A DNA stretch of 64,000 nucleotides from Neelides folsomi (Eukaryota > Arthropoda > Collembola > Neelipleona > Neelidae), in NCBI GenBank assembly GCA_034687125.1, contig JAQGBZ010000020.1, forward strand, positions 124,001 to 188,000, written 5' to 3'. The position numbers and the translations under genes are program-made. Positions 14,270 through 28,350 of the stretch are shown here, in pieces (position 1 is the first letter of the stretch; every line of letters starts with the position of its first letter). A model generated the notes under the pieces. The model was not told where the DNA came from. It saw nothing but the letters and a program-made list of their open reading frames with translations, and searched no databases.

Positions 14270-14720
14270 AGTTTGTGTTTTGAATACAGTCGAGTTTATC
14301 TGAGTTGCGTGAATGTATTTGAGTTTGTCTTAGGGTTTGTTTTTTAAAGATTTCCCAATTTGCGTTGAGTGTTGATAAGGGTGTTTTGAAACGGGCGACC
14401 TGTGGCGAGGTCGTGTAGTGAAAGTGAGGATTAGCGGAAGGTCAGGGCCGGGCGTTGTGGGCTTCTCCAACTCAATGGGGTTATTTTGGGGAAATTAATG
14501 AGAGGGAGTTGACATAAACGTTTGAGTGAAACGACCGTTCTCAGACTCCGGAGGGTTCAAACGGCACAATGGCCGTCTAAATGGTCCATTCCCACTTTAT
14601 ATCGCACCAATATCAAAACTCAGTTTCAACAACCAAAATGAAACTGTTGCTCCTACTCATAAAACCTGTACTTATTTCGCAAAAGTTTACTCCAATTCGC
14701 TATTATTAATTCCTTAATTC
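14270..14720. other. skew module example: G-rich arm then C-rich arm
   Basis: I counted 79 G and 27 C in 14281-14520, then 11 G and 33 C in 14581-14700. The switch is near 14520-14580. It begins about 40 bases after the MITE at 14159-14228, but the two appear unrelated. Confidence 0.8.
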
Positions 14721-17499
14721 GCGAATTCAAATATAAAATTTAAATTACGCAAAAGTTAAATATCTTAATATCTTATTAAATATTAAGCACAAATACAAAT
14801 ATAAGTATTAAATATGTATAGAGTGAGGTTGTAAATATGAGTTTAAATATACTGTATGTAAAAATTCTTATATGAACTTCTCATACCAAGTTAGGTATTT
14901 GATAATATTTCTTATTTACGCATTGTGAGATTTATAACTTTGAGAGGAAGTTCCTTTGGATCTCCAGACGAAGATTTGTTTTGATTAAAAGTCTAATTAA
15001 AAACGTTGAAGTTTGTGGAAGAAGGTGAGAGTTTATCAATCATCACTTCCACCTTCAGAATCTAAAAATCATGTTTGAATCTTCTCGAATTCGCAGAAGA
15101 TCAAACATCCAGATTTCTCCTTTTTTCTCTCAGACGGCGAGGAAAAGCCGAGGAGTTTCAAATAAACTTTTAACTTCATTCCACAACACTTCTATTGATA
15201 AGAATTCTTCTGATACTTAATAATATAACTGCAATGACCTAACTATAATAACCTAACCTAACATAATATAAATAAGTTTATATATAATAATATAAACTTT
15301 GTAAATAACATAAACTTGTATGTAATATGTCTATACAACTATACAGATATATTATATTATATAATACACGGTTTTTGTATTTGATATATTTTATTTAGTT
15401 TGTGTTATGCGTTTTGAATCTTCTTGTCTGTTTGTGGTGGGGATTTGTATCTGAATCTTGATATGAATTGGTTTGGGCAGACCTTGAGTCTCGCCATGCT
15501 TCTCAAACGTGCATTTACATTCTTTTTTATATAAATGAATTTCGTGATGGCGGTCGGCGTTTTCACCCGCGGACAGAAGCCAAAAGCTGAAAATGAACGA
15601 TTCCTTTCACACTTTCAAATCTCACCGCCTTCTTTACAAATTCAAACATTCCAATTTTAAATCAAATCCACCGAGCCAAAATATTTAAATAACAAAGTTA
15701 AATTGGGAATTTTCAATTATTTAATCTAATTGGATTTTTAATGCAGTTTATCTTTAACTGCTTTATAATAAACTTTATAGTAAAAATATCCATATACATA
15801 CAATATAGTACATAATATAAGTACATACAGTTAATGTATTATTTATACTTTGTTTATAAAATTCATAGGGCTCAATAGTGTTTTTATAGTATTACTTAAA
15901 TTATATTTTGGTTAAATGAAAAAAAAGAATAACAAGTTTAATTGAAGATAATGCGATATTTAAATTGGGGGATTATTTTTTGTAATGTTCAGATATTCGT
16001 ACTTGGATATATTTAAGTAGAGATATATTTTGCATGTACCATATACATAAATATTGTATATGATACTTATGGGTATTTTATATTATTAAGTATTTCAGAT
16101 ATGCTTTTTGACACATTTTGTGAATGATGTTTCTCAATTTGTGTTAGGGGTTAAAGAGAGATATCTCCATATTGATGGTTTTTTATTCTTTTTACGACTC
16201 AATTGCTCGATCAAGAAGGGAAGTTTTGTCTGAATGAGAATATTTTCAATTTCTCGCATGGTTGACAGAAAATCATGGAAATTCACCCTTTTTTTCTTTA
16301 TCGGAGCTTCCCCATCCAAAGGGAGGTTTTGTCTGCGAGTTGTGGATTTTTGGATTTTTGTGATTCGTCTTCCAATTTCCTAAGCTCCTTTCTCATAAAT
16401 CCTCCTCCCTGTCTCCCTGAGCCAAAATCAATAGGAGGGACAGATCATTGGGGAGAAAAGGTGAGCAGAAATGAAGCACAAATAAATCTACCAATTCCAA
16501 TTCATCCAATTCCCATACACTTACAACATTACACTTTTCCTCTATATCTCACACGTATTTCCCCAATTTCACTCCTTGAAGGAATCTTGTGTTTTAAGTC
16601 TATCTGTCTTCTATTGAATCTTCTACTTTACTTCTCCTTGAGTCTTCTTCTATTTGAGTCTTTGAGTCTTGTGCTTGAACTCTACTTGAATGTTCCATGT
16701 AAAGAAATAGGAAATGGTGAAGTGAATCGATGAATGTCTCGCTTGAGGAAATCCCTCAATTGAGACTCGCCTTTTTCCCCAATAAATTACAAGCCGTGGG
16801 GTTCTATCAAACGGAGTATAAGGGGAAAGAAATATGGTGACAGTCTTTCCCTCACCAACATCTACTCCATTACTCCCTTATACCATATACATATACAATA
16901 TATATTCACCATAGATTCACAATATAGTATACTCCATATTTATTCTCAATATTTATTCTCTATGTAATATGTGAAATAGCTGAAATATAATAAATATGGC
17001 ACATATTTTATATGGTATTTTATATTATTATATCATTCACTTCATTCTTATTATTTTGAACAATTTCATGGAAAAGTATTAAAGTGCTATGGATAAATAC
17101 GGAGAGTTTCTTTCCATCATTTCACATCCTTTTCGCTCCACTTACAACTTCACTTGGCTGAAGAAAAAGACTGCTATGACTACATTCATCATCCCACGCG
17201 CTATATTTCAGAAAACCCCCATTTTGCATATAAAATATGTTCAAGTGTTAAAATACACTTAAACTTATAGAGCTAATGTTAAGCTTTATAAAATTTCTTA
17301 TACTAAAAATTATGCTCTTATGTATAAACTTATAGCTGTAGACATAAACTTTATAAAATTTTCTTATAAAGCTAATGTTAAACTTTATAAGAATTTTGAT
17401 TCCCCCAAAGGGGCAAAAAGCCGCCGCCGGGTTTTTCCTTTTTTCTCCTCTTTGGGAGGATTTCCTTGGGCGTGTGCTAAAGACCGTGGAAGTGTATTG

Positions 17500-17640
17500 A
17501 ATTATATGAGAATTATATGAAGAATTATATGGAAAAATGAATGGAGAGTGTATGGGGAATGTATGTAAAAAATGTAGAGAGAAAATGTATGGAGAAAATG
17601 TAAGGAGAATGTATGGGAATTATATGGAGAATGTATGGGG
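17500..17640. repeat. degenerate GGAGAATGTATGG array
   Basis: About ten loosely spaced units of GAATTATATGG / GAGAATGTATGG / GAAAATGTATGG. Similar ATGTATGG-rich arrays occur at 42790-42835 and 54400-54490, and in reverse complement (CCTATACAT) at 8395-8490. Confidence 0.7.
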
Positions 17641-19007
17641 GGTAAAAACCGAGGATTTATGATCTTTTGTCATTTTCGCAATATGGCATATGGTTTTTTC
17701 CGACCTCACACTGACTTCATTCCTCATTTGAAATGTGTAGCTTATCTCCACTCAACCGGAGGAGATGAACGTCTTTTACCCTTACAAAGAAAACCGATAA
17801 AATTCATGCTTCATTATTCCCCCACTCCTACAATGGAATTTTTCAATACATAAATTAACAAACTGACCAATTACAACTCAATTTACCAACAGGGTGACAC
17901 ATATAAATTGGTATTCTTATCACTTTAATTTATAAAGACAAATTATAGAGGGAAACTGAAATTTATCAAATAACCGAAGTCTACAGAATTTAACCGAATT
18001 TTCGGTTTTTACAGTTTTTAATTGAATTTTCAGTTTTTGGCAGGATTTAGTTAATTTAAAAAAGAGGGGGAACTTTGAATAAGGGTTTTTGATGAGTAAT
18101 TTTGTATAGGGCTTGGGTTTGTAATTGAGTAGATTGGATTTTTGGTAGGGGATCCGGTGAAGTGTGGAGGGGGAGGGCCATCGGTAAATCTTGGAGTTGA
18201 GACAAATTCTTTTATCTGCCTTACTTTCCCCAACAAAGATAGATTAGCCCATTTTTGCAATTTTCCCTGTCTGGCCCGCCCTCGTAACTCACCCTGAGTT
18301 ACGGGCCCTCCGAATCTCCACGGACTTGAGACGCGGAAATTCAAGAGCTGGTGGAGTTTGGGAAAAAATAGCTTCTTCGCTCCACTCACTCCGAGAAAGT
18401 CCCGGGACCATAACTCTCCCTATATCTATCCTCCTATGACACAAGAAGGCTAAAAAGACTAAATCCCCTCCAAACTACACGGCCAATAGGCGCCAATCCA
18501 ATCACACCAAATCCCTCATCATCACAACCATTCGAATCATCATATGTACAAAAACATCTTCATACGAAATATATACATACTTATATAAATATAACAAATA
18601 TATCATATATACCAAAAATATCAAATATACCAAAAATTTCAAATATATCTGTACTTATACAGAATATAAAAGTATATGAAATTGTTTTGTTATTTCTCCC
18701 AAGTATTTCAATTTCTCAATCTCGGACTTTTCCTATAATTTTCTTTATAAATAATCTTCATATATTTTTCTTAGGTTTTTCTTATATTTTTCTTATAATA
18801 TATTTCCTATATATTTCCGGTATATTAAAGTAAGTATATTTGTGATTCTTTTTCTTGGCTGAATCTGTGAGTGAGTTTGTAAGTTGGAGAAGTGTACACA
18901 AGTTTTCACTCAATCTCAATCCTTTTATTTCCCCCAACTCTTTTAAGCCTTATTTACTAATGGAAACGGCCGGAATGAAACCCACAAGTTTTCATAAAAA
19001 CAACCAA

Positions 19008-19055
19008 ATGAAATCTCCTATGAAATCTCCTATGAAATCTCCTATGAAATCTCCT
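19008..19055. repeat. 12 bp tandem array, 4 copies of ATGAAATCTCCT
   Basis: Four uninterrupted perfect copies of a 12-base unit. The array lies on the A+C-rich side of a skew switch near 18900. The unit resembles the 11-base unit at 41418. Confidence 0.9.
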
Positions 19056-19263
19056 ATATGAAATAACCCATAAAATATCATCCAATTCCTCAAAGTCGTA
19101 AAATAAGAGAAATTCAACAAATCTAACGACCCATCAGAATAAAAATATTAACTTACAACCAAAAAACAACAAAAACTACAAAAAACATAAGAAATTTGAA
19201 TAAGAGAAATCTCAATTATTTCCATTCACTTAATTTAATTCAATCTCAAAATAAAATTAATTT

Positions 19264-19336
19264 ATTAAAAATCTTTTAAATTACTTTTATTAAAAATCTT
19301 TTAAATTACTTTTATTAAAAACCTTTTAAATTATTT
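19264..19336. repeat. 25 bp tandem array, about 3 copies
   Basis: Units start ATTAAAAATCTTTTAAATTA at 19264, 19289 and 19314 with exact 25-base spacing. The third copy has CC in place of TC and is truncated. It sits in a very AT-rich spacer. Confidence 0.85.
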
Positions 19337-20210
19337 ATTAAAAATTAAATTAAATTAAATAATATAATTTATTAATTAGATTTCACCTCTTCCTTGAGGT
19401 TAAATTTTTAAAATGGAAAAAAGATAAATTTAATATTTTAGTCCTTATGATGACTATGATAGCTATAGTTCTTATAGTATAATTTGACTATTACAAAATT
19501 TTATATAAAACTGGTCCTTTGTTGAAAAATTTAAATTTGAATTTGGTGTAAACGGCGTTGGTCGTTGATCATTTTGCCTGAGAGTCATGAACTGAGAGCG
19601 TAGTGAGCGGATCGTATGTTATTTGGCCACATAAATCATCCAAGTCGGGGATATAAATTACATACGCGAAGCTCCTCAAGTATAATTTTCATGTCTCAAT
19701 TCCTTTTTGCATTCTGAGTCACCCTTTTTCTCTCCCCCTATGCGAATCTCTGAGTTCTTACAATTTGGACGCATGTGAAATATTTCTCCCATGTTGTGGA
19801 AAAAGAAGTCTGACAATAAGAAGTCTAAGAACTTAAAGAAGCTCAATTGGATATATAAAATGTATAGGAACAAATGTGTAGCTGGAGTTTTCATTATTCT
19901 TATACGAACTTGCACTTCGACCTCCGTCCCTCGCACTGAGCTCCGTAATTTAAAATGAATGATGGTCTTGGAGAGATAGAGACGTCTAATTCATGACTCA
20001 AATGGAAAGAAATGCGGATGATGAGTTTTGCCGTTCAAAACCTCGCCCAGACTACAATTTGCAACCTCATAACTCAGCCACAAAGGAACATCAATTACAT
20101 AGAACAAACTACCAACAACTTCACAGTTTCATTTAACTCTATTTAAACAACTTTAGAATTAAAAATAACAATTTAATTAAAGTCAGTTAAAATCCTTCAC
20201 AATCTTTAAT

Positions 20211-20305
20211 TTGGTTAGAATTTCTAAGTTGGTTAAAATCCATAAAAATTTCTAACTTGGTTAAAATCGCTAAGTTGGTTAGAATTTCTAAATGAAAGTT
20301 GGTTA
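20211..20305. repeat. degenerate TTGGTTARAATY array, about 5 copies
   Basis: TTGGTTAGAATTTCTAAG-type units recur with spacing of roughly 17-25 bases. Copies vary by substitution and small gaps, so this is an old, eroded array. Confidence 0.75.
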
Positions 20306-21277
20306 GTTAAAGATCGGATTTTAAATGTTATTTTGTGAAAAGGATGTAAAGGGCATTTTGAATGAAATTGTTATTAGAATGTCATATTGAGTTGGATGGA
20401 AAGTTTCCAAGATTTATGATTCTTTGGCTAATGAGCATTCTCTGAGAATTCATTGATTTCTCATTATGAGAATCTTGGAAGGATTTTGGAGCGTCTTTTC
20501 TTTCCCCTTTGAGAAACACAAAAGCGGCAATTTCACATTTACATTTTCTTTATCCAATCCGCTCATAATTATCCATTTCCTTATACAACCAAAACCAAAC
20601 GAGTTAAATCATTCCCACTACACTCAACAAAGAACTAAAATGCGCTAGAAATATAATGACTTAATATAGCAGTAATATTAATACTTTAATTATTAAAGGT
20701 ATTTAAGTTTAATATTATATAACCACAATTACCCTCCACTCCTCCTAGTTAAAATAATTTAATATTAAATTTATAAATTAAAGTTCATTCGGAACTTTAA
20801 ATATAAAAAGCATTTTAAATATATTTTATGTAAATCACTTTAAATATAAAATAATTTAAAATTGAGCTTAAAACAAATTAGATTTGAATTATAATTTGGA
20901 TTTGGATGAGAATAATTAAATAATTATATTTGAATGATAATAAAAGGGCTAATTAAATACCTTTTGTCTGTTGTGAGGTAATTCATCCAATTTCATTACT
21001 TCCATGTGGGTCATTGAAGTTTTGATTGGCCCCTTGGGGGATTTTCCTTCTCTTGGTTGGATTGAAATGAGGGAATTTGCATTGTTGGGAAGGTGTTGGA
21101 TAATAAGTGGATTTTATCTTACGCTCTTTACATTTATTCAAATTCAACTCCTTGGAGAGTTCCAAATCACCCGCTTTCTTCGCCTTCATCAACCCGGGCA
21201 TTTAATTTCATCCGGATCCAAACACAACTCTTACAATTAGTTTATAAATCTCAGTTCCTTCCAATTTCCATTTTTAC

Positions 21278-21453
21278 GAATTTCTCCGAATATCTTCCGA
21301 ATATCTTTCCGATTTATTTCTTCCGATTTATTTTCTTCCGATTTTCTCCGATTTATTCTCCGATTTATTTTCCCCAAATAAATTGAAACTTGGAGATTTA
21401 AGAACCGGAGATTTTAGAACCGGGGGTTTAAGAATCGGAGATTTAAGAACCAG
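21278..21453. repeat. paired arrays: TTCCGATTTATT units then GGAGATTTAAGAACC units
   Basis: About seven pyrimidine-rich CTCCGATTTATT-type units (21278-21375) are followed, after a short gap, by about four purine-rich GGAGATTTAAGAACC-type units (21390-21453). The polarity is C-rich then G-rich, opposite to the usual order in this window. Confidence 0.75.
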
Positions 21454-23881
21454 GTAATAAAAACTGTAGATTTTGACCGAAGGTTTTTTACCGGTGAATT
21501 AAATAACGGGATAAATTGAGTAAGGGAAATTCAAAATGGAGGGCAATTAAGGGAAAAGTCCTTATGGTTGAAAAATGCCGAACACACGGGATTTGAAAAA
21601 CAATTCTTGAGAAGGTTCGGATGTCTCTTAAAGTTGTCATTGGCTGAGAAGGGGAATTTGTAATTTACGATGTCACCTTTAAGCCACCGTCGTGGATTGA
21701 GAGTTAAAAAAGTGAGATGAAGAGATTAAGATTCCATTTGGAGGAGATAAGTCCAAGAGTGGGAAAAACTGAAAGGCTCAAAGGAAGGGAACTTGGGGAA
21801 GGACGCCCAAAAGGGACCCAAAGGCCCTTCAACCTCCCTCACACAAAATCCTACACGAAATCCTACACAGCTGCTATTCATTTTTTAAAACCCCCCAATG
21901 TTGCCGAATAACTCAAAACCCTCATTCTAAAAGTCACATTAAAAAATTAAAATCAACTTTTAAGTCTTTAGCTCTTAAAGACTTAATAAGTTTAAATTCG
22001 ATTTAAACTTTCGCTCCAATTTTGAACATTCTCAGAATTTACTTAAATTTCAATATTTTTGTTAACTTTGTTTAATTCTAAGATTCTCAGATTTTACATA
22101 GGAAGAATATTCGAAGTATATTTAATATATATTTAATATATTATTAAATCTGAATTTTGTATTGATTTTATGTTTGTAATGGTGATGATATTTTTATTCA
22201 TATCTGAAGTGTACGGTGGAGGGTTGCCATTTGATGATGAACGATGGTTGGTGTTTTCTTGGTCCCCTAAAAGGGAATTTTGGCTCTCAGCCATTTCCAT
22301 TTTCTGACATTGATTAATTGAGTACGGAGGGTCGCCATTCCTGATGGATTTTCTCGCATCCAATCTGCTTCCACCCTCCGAGGACGCGACTCCTTTACTA
22401 TCTTTTTTACATTAAGACTATTTTTCCTTCACCATCCAAAGATTCCTAAAAACATCCTCAGGGCTACGTGACGGCCCCAAACTCTCACACATTCCAAAAT
22501 TAATCAATCTCAAAATCCTTTCGATCCGCTAAGATAAAAAATATTAAAATTTTAAAAAACTTCACATCAATATAAAATAGAAAAAGTCATTTAAAAAATT
22601 TAAGAATAATTACATTAAGAATTATTAATATAAGAATTTATTAGGTTTTTTTTCTTGATTGTGGTTAAATAAAATTTAAAATGAAATATAATTAAACTTA
22701 TATAAAAATGAAATTAAATAAAAATGTTTAAATTTTTATATTGGGTGAAATTAAGGTGAAATGTTTATGATGTAAATGAGAAATGGATTTTGAGATTGTG
22801 AGTGTTTAAAGGAAGGTTTAATGTTTGGTTTAATGTTTGGATTGAGTAATGAAATGATCTCATAATTGCCATCCAATGTGTGTTGTGAGAGGGTGACTGA
22901 CGGCCTCGTTGAGTTTCATGGGATTTTAATTGCTTCAATGGCTTTTCCCATACGCCGCTCGAACCTTAAACGTTTAATACACTTGTTCGACAACTAATAC
23001 AACTACTCTTTACATCATTAAAACAAGAAACCTGGGTTCAAAATTAAATAGATTCAAAATTACCCGCTTTGACCTCAAACATTTTACTAATTCTCGCTAT
23101 AACAATTCTCTCTTTAACTTTTAAATCACCATTTTTAATTTCAGGCGGGATTTAAGATTATAAAATAAAAGGAGATATTAAATACTATATTATGCTAAAT
23201 ATTAAATATATAAAATAGGTACATTCGATTTTATATTTAACTTATTTAAGAATAAGAAAAGGAAAAAGAAAGAAATTGCGTAAAATGGGTTTATTTGGGA
23301 TTTATTTGAGTTTTTGTCTTGTTTAGACATTTTGATTATATTTGATTGATGTTTTGAGTTTTGATCTGTTGCATCCTCAATCGGTTGGATAATGATATGA
23401 AGTGTGTACGATGTGTATCAAGCTGGGTTTAGTGGCAGTTGAATCTGTTTTTTGAATCGGCAAGGCGTTCGCCATCCTCCTTAAAGTGTCAGCAATAATC
23501 GTAAAAGTCGAGCGTAATGGGATTTCCTATGAAACTGCATCATTCCTTAACCCAATCTCCCACCAAAACCCCCACTTATCAATTATGCGCCTCAAAACCT
23601 CAATCACATCAAAAACACCTTTAAAAAATTATATTCTATCAATAAAATTCTTCAAAATTCATACTTCTTTTTAAAATAAATTATTAAAACTCCAATAATA
23701 AAACAAATTAAAATTTAAATCCTCGACTTTTTCAATTTTACTAAAAAAAAGTTAATATAAAACCTCAACTCAGTCGTAAAAAATATTATTTTTATTCCGC
23801 CAATGTTTAAAATAATTAAATATTGAATTTACAATTATTCTAATAATTATTATTTAGTTATTTCACTTGTAAGGTAAAGTG

Positions 23882-23906
23882 CAGTTCAGTTCAGTTCAGT
23901 TTAGTT
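23882..23906. repeat. CAGTT pentanucleotide microsatellite
   Basis: Four CAGTT units and one TAGTT unit in direct succession. Confidence 0.85.
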
Positions 23907-24119
23907 AAAGTTATCCGAACAAGAATAAACTTTAAAAGTAAAAGTGAATGAATATCTGAATTTGTAATTAGTCAATAAATCAATGAGATTTGAAGGGTCA
24001 AACCTGAATTTCTCATTAGATAAAAAAACTCCCTGAATGAATCCATTTTGTATAGAAACTCCTATGGAGGAGATTCGTAAAGGAAAAACTCCCCGTGATA
24101 TTTTTAATGGCCTTTTTCT

Positions 24120-24420
24120 AAACTCGGCCCTGGCGTCGGCCTCTGAGCGGGAACGGACGAAACTGCGATGGTATGACCGAGCGGTTGAGGGCGCGATGAA
24201 ACCAAAACTTAAAACTTTCCCAAACTCCCAAACTCCGTTCCTTTATGATGCAACGAAAGATCTGCAGATCTCCCCTTTAACAACCGGAGCTTTTCCAGTG
24301 GAGGGAAAAAGAACCCAACTTCTCCTCCGTTTCTCCCCGCCACTCCACCGATCGTAAAACCGAGAAACTACCCGGGGATTTTCACAACACCCGCGCTTTT
24401 AGTTCACTCGGGAGATGCAA
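24120..24420. promoter_or_regulatory. CpG-richer patch, candidate regulatory or first-exon sequence
   Basis: This stretch is locally richer in G, C and CpG than its flanks (for example TCGGCCCTGGCGTCGGCC, GAGCGGGAACGG and CCACCGATCG). An open frame of 106 codons crosses it but matches no family I know and has no splice-supported continuation. It could be a noncoding Antp exon, promoter or enhancer, or just one of the more GC-rich module cores. Confidence 0.25.
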
Positions 24421-27400
24421 AGTGGAGCTTTCGACTTTGTCTCTTCCTTTTGCTTTTTAGCTCTTTGGGTTCGTTTGGGGTTTTTTTTATTCTACAAGTG
24501 CTTTGGGTTGATGGCTAAACTTTGGTTCATTGTTTATGGTTATGATCTTACTTTTATCGCCACATGCTCAATTCATCGTATCGGCTCAGATTTAAACCTC
24601 CGTTTAAATACATTTTAACTAAATAAGAAATAATTACACTAATTTATCAATTAGATTAAATAGAATTTTATTAATGGTTGCATCAAGGCATTAATAAATT
24701 AATATTTTGAACCTATAGCAAATTAGTATTAAATCAATTAATAAAAGACTTTAAATTATTAAATTAGAACGGTAGTAAATCAAAATAGTTTAAAAGTCAT
24801 TTTAGTAATTTTAATGTTAAATTGCATAATTTTAAAGTTATTAATTGGGAGCAATTATCATTTCCATTAACATTTTGTAAACTAATGGATTTTAATGTAA
24901 TTTTAATTGTTTGGGAGATTTAATTGTCGGTGGGATAAAGGCTTTAATGTTAAGATTTATATAAGAATTAATGGTTTTTATCATTTAATGATCTATGGGC
25001 TTAATGATAGTTTGAGAATGGCGAGATTGTTCTCGTGCTCCTTTTTATGATTTACGGCCGACTTTGTGAGATTGACATTGTCTGGGGTTAATTATAGAGT
25101 CTGAAGATCGGAGACTCCTTGTGAATTGAAGATAGTTCCGGGCGATAAAAAAGGAGGCTTTGACAGACTGGCAGGAACATAAATCTCATTCCTTTATAAT
25201 GAATTAAAAAATGAAGATCACTTTGCGTGTTGGCCACCCCCATCGCCCAATTGACCAACCAAACCTCTTTTATTCAGTTTTATACGCTTTTTTAAAAAAA
25301 ATTTACTTAAAAATCCTTCAGGCAAAATCATGACACAAAGGGACTAAAACATGCGATCAAATAGATTAAACTTAATAAATTAAACTTAATTAAACTTTTT
25401 TTCAAAATTTACAAAATTGAAACTTCATAAAATCACAAATTGTTAATTCAAAAAAATCATAAATTCAAAAAATTGTAAATTGTTAAATCAAAATTTGTTA
25501 ATTGTTAATAAATTCATAAATTAAAATTTTAAAAATACTAAAAACTGGTTTATTAAGATGTGAAATTTGAATTTAGTAATTTTAATTAAGTTTAATAGTA
25601 ATTTTAATTTTAATTAAAGATTAAATGATTGAAAATGTGATTGTGTTGATTTTGTATTGATTTAATGAAGATTCACCTTTGTTCATTTCCCATCCCAATC
25701 ATGTCTTTAAATCATCAATCAATCGAACATTGACAGCGATAAATAAAATTAAAATAATGAATGTTGTTGTTTGAATTGCAGCGATTGGGCGAAGTCTTTG
25801 AAGGAATCAAATGGAATTTTCCCCTTGAAGGATCAGAAAGGAAATCTTCTAAAGGTGGGCCATAAATTGTCTTTTTCCTCATTGCCGACTTCTCTTTTTC
25901 CTTCACCTTTTTTTACTTTTCCCAAGTCCTACAATGAAAAGCAGGTTGACTTTTGTCGGGCCATTTGCAATTTAAATTCATTTGGTTTTAAATATGGCTA
26001 TATCATTTTAACCAATTGGTAATTATACCAAATACAATACATAGAAGCTACCAGTTACGTAATCAACTACTGAATTTATCCTTATAGCTCTCATATCATA
26101 TTCAGCTCATGTAAGAAATATATATGGTACATTTATTCGTATACATATAAGAATATTAATTGTATGGGAGTCGCGCGAGTGTCGCGAGAGGAACAAAAGG
26201 ATGGTCGTAGATGGCTTGGTCTGATAATCTTCAAATTCTCATTTAATTCAACACACCCAACAGAAGGAGGAATTTAAAATCAACACATTCATATCATACA
26301 TATATACCATAATACTTATATATAAAATGCTACATGTTGTATATTAGTCGCAACAGTTCAAATAAGTTATATGTATCTGTATAATATGTAGTTGGTTCAT
26401 TTTGGTATGTAAATTCATATGAAGTTGTCACGCCGTTTGCCAAGTGTTTATGAAAAGAAAATAAAGGGAGTTGAATAAAAGATGATTTTTGTATTCAAAA
26501 TCCACCAAGTCCCAACGTGTTCTAAATGAGTCTCAAATGAAAAGAGTTAAATTATGAACGGAGGGTTTTTCTCAATTTCTCCGTCCGGCGGAACGCGAGG
26601 GAATAAAAAACTCAACATTTATGAAATCATCACTGTAATGATGATGATAATAATAATAATGTTATTTCCATTTAAATGTCTTCTAAACACGCAACCGCTC
26701 AAAACACTCAGACACAACAAAGTTGACCATTTAATTGAATCGTTCCATTGTTTAAATTTTTTAAATGAAACAAAACCAGAAAACCACTCTATTTATTCTC
26801 ATGAAACTTTTCATGAATTTCATGAATTTAGAAAAAATAATATACAACAAAATTAAAGTTTAAATTCCGATTATTAAATTAATTTTATTTAAATGACCAT
26901 TCTGGGTTAATTTATCTTTTCATTGGTTAATTTAAATTTAAATTTAATTTCAATTTGGGAATTTTGTTAATTTAATTTAATGAGGTTAATTTTAATTGAG
27001 GATTAACAGTTCAAGTTGTACGTGGGTCCTTTAAGTTATTTTTGAGTGTGGGCCAAGGTGGGAGATGTTAAGACTTGGTTTTTGGTTCTTCCCTTTGGAG
27101 ATTCCTCATTGTGGGGTGAAAGGTCATAAATCTTGTTTTTCCGCCCAATCATGGAATATGTGCTAGGAAATGACCCCGCGGCTGACCACATAAATCACCA
27201 AGGAAACTCCAAGGGAGCCAAGAAATTGTAATAATGGAAAATATGTATTAGGTAAGAAGGGATTAAAATCCACGGGACCGAAGGGGCCCAAATTGTTAAT
27301 GAAACCAAGATATGTTTTTATCAAAAAGGGCCCTTTGAGCCTTCCCTCCGACAACATCATCAAAATCCTCAGGAACAGAAATTTATTCCCCTGACAACTC

Positions 27401-27621
27401 CTCAACTCGCTTGATTTATGGAAATAACCGCGCCTTCCGATAACTTCAAATTTCCTTACCTTCGCCACCCTTTTTATGAAGAGATCCAATTTAACTTTTT
27501 TCCTTTTTTAACCGCCGGACTTTGAAACTCACAAAACACACAATTTCTGACACCTCAATTAACTCATAATTAACTCACAATAATTATAATTATTATGGTG
27601 ATCTATATATTAATTTTAATT

Positions 27622-27716
27622 AACTGTATTTAACTGGTGCGGATTTAACTGTATTTAACCGGTACGGATTTAATTGTTTTTAACTGGTGCTAATTTAACT
27701 GTATTTAACTTTAATT
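27622..27716. repeat. 25 bp tandem array, 3 to 4 copies
   Basis: Units AACTGTATTTAACTGGTGCG followed by GATTT start at 27622, 27647 and 27672, with a degenerate fourth at 27697. Substitutions are scattered, indicating an ageing duplication. Confidence 0.85.
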
Positions 27717-28303
27717 AACTGTATTTAGAGATTTTAACTAAATTTTGAGATTTTGAATATTTTTTTTACTTGTGCTCGTATTGAAAATCGGAGTTGAACT
27801 GAAGGGAAGTGAAAAATAGTTAAAGTGGAACAAGGTAGTAAAAAAGCTGTTGAATAATAAGTCCAATGGTCAATAAATCTGGAGATGGTAAAAAGAAGCT
27901 GTAAAGAAATAGGGAAGAAGTTGAGGAATAGAAATCCAATGTTGAGGAATGGGGAAAGAAGATGGGAATTTTGGTGTAAAGAAATAGGGAAAGATCGCGG
28001 AGGTAAAAAGTCATAAAATTTTATTCCCCTCCCTTCCTCTTTTTCTCATTAGTGACCCAATTTGAGTTTTTTGAAGTTCAAGTGTAAGGACGGAGGTCCC
28101 GGTTTATAAAGAAAGAGAATGAAAACTTGGCCCATATGGTATGGCCAGTACCTGACAAATACTCATTTTATGACACCCTTAAAAGAACATAAAAAAGATC
28201 CCTTCGTTTTACAAACAATTCCGCACATCTTTTAACATTGGAAAAGACACTGCTTACAGTTAACGGATCTTATAGGATCGATTTGCATCTCATGTTTAAA
28301 ATA

Positions 28304-28350
28304 CGCAAGTTATACAGAAGTTATACGCAGAAGTTATACGCAAGTTATAC
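28304..28350. repeat. about 13 bp array of AAGTTATACGCAG, 4 copies
   Basis: Four AAGTTATAC units follow closely, alternating CAG, GCAG, GC and AATG tails. Confidence 0.8.

Larger units (their letters stand above)
8001..16000. other. noncoding upstream region, segment 2
   Basis: No coding region is supported. Skew switches lie near 8330, 8850, 9600, 10240, 10680, 11270, 12100, 13080, 13820, 14520 and 15560. It also holds the MITE at 14159, several short arrays, a CCTAA tract at 15249, and TTTACGGCC at 13811. Confidence 0.7.
16001..24000. other. noncoding upstream region, segment 3
   Basis: No coding region is supported. Skew switches lie near 16380, 16845, 17680, 18200, 18900, 19680, 20040, 21780, 22340, 22900 and 23470. 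Tandem arrays at 17500, 19008, 19264, 20211, 21278 and 23882 make this the most repeat-dense part of the window. Confidence 0.7.

Noticed and set aside
17890-17899. CAGGGTGACA, resembling a MITE end
   Set aside because: No preceding TA and no matching inverted end within 100 bases.
24037-24357. 106-codon open frame on the + strand
   Set aside because: It has no recognisable domain or splice-supported neighbour; it coincides with a GC-richer patch where stops are rarer.
26636-26665. ATG/ATA trinucleotide run (and ATC runs near 12250 and 30390)
   Set aside because: Ordinary short microsatellites with no further structure.
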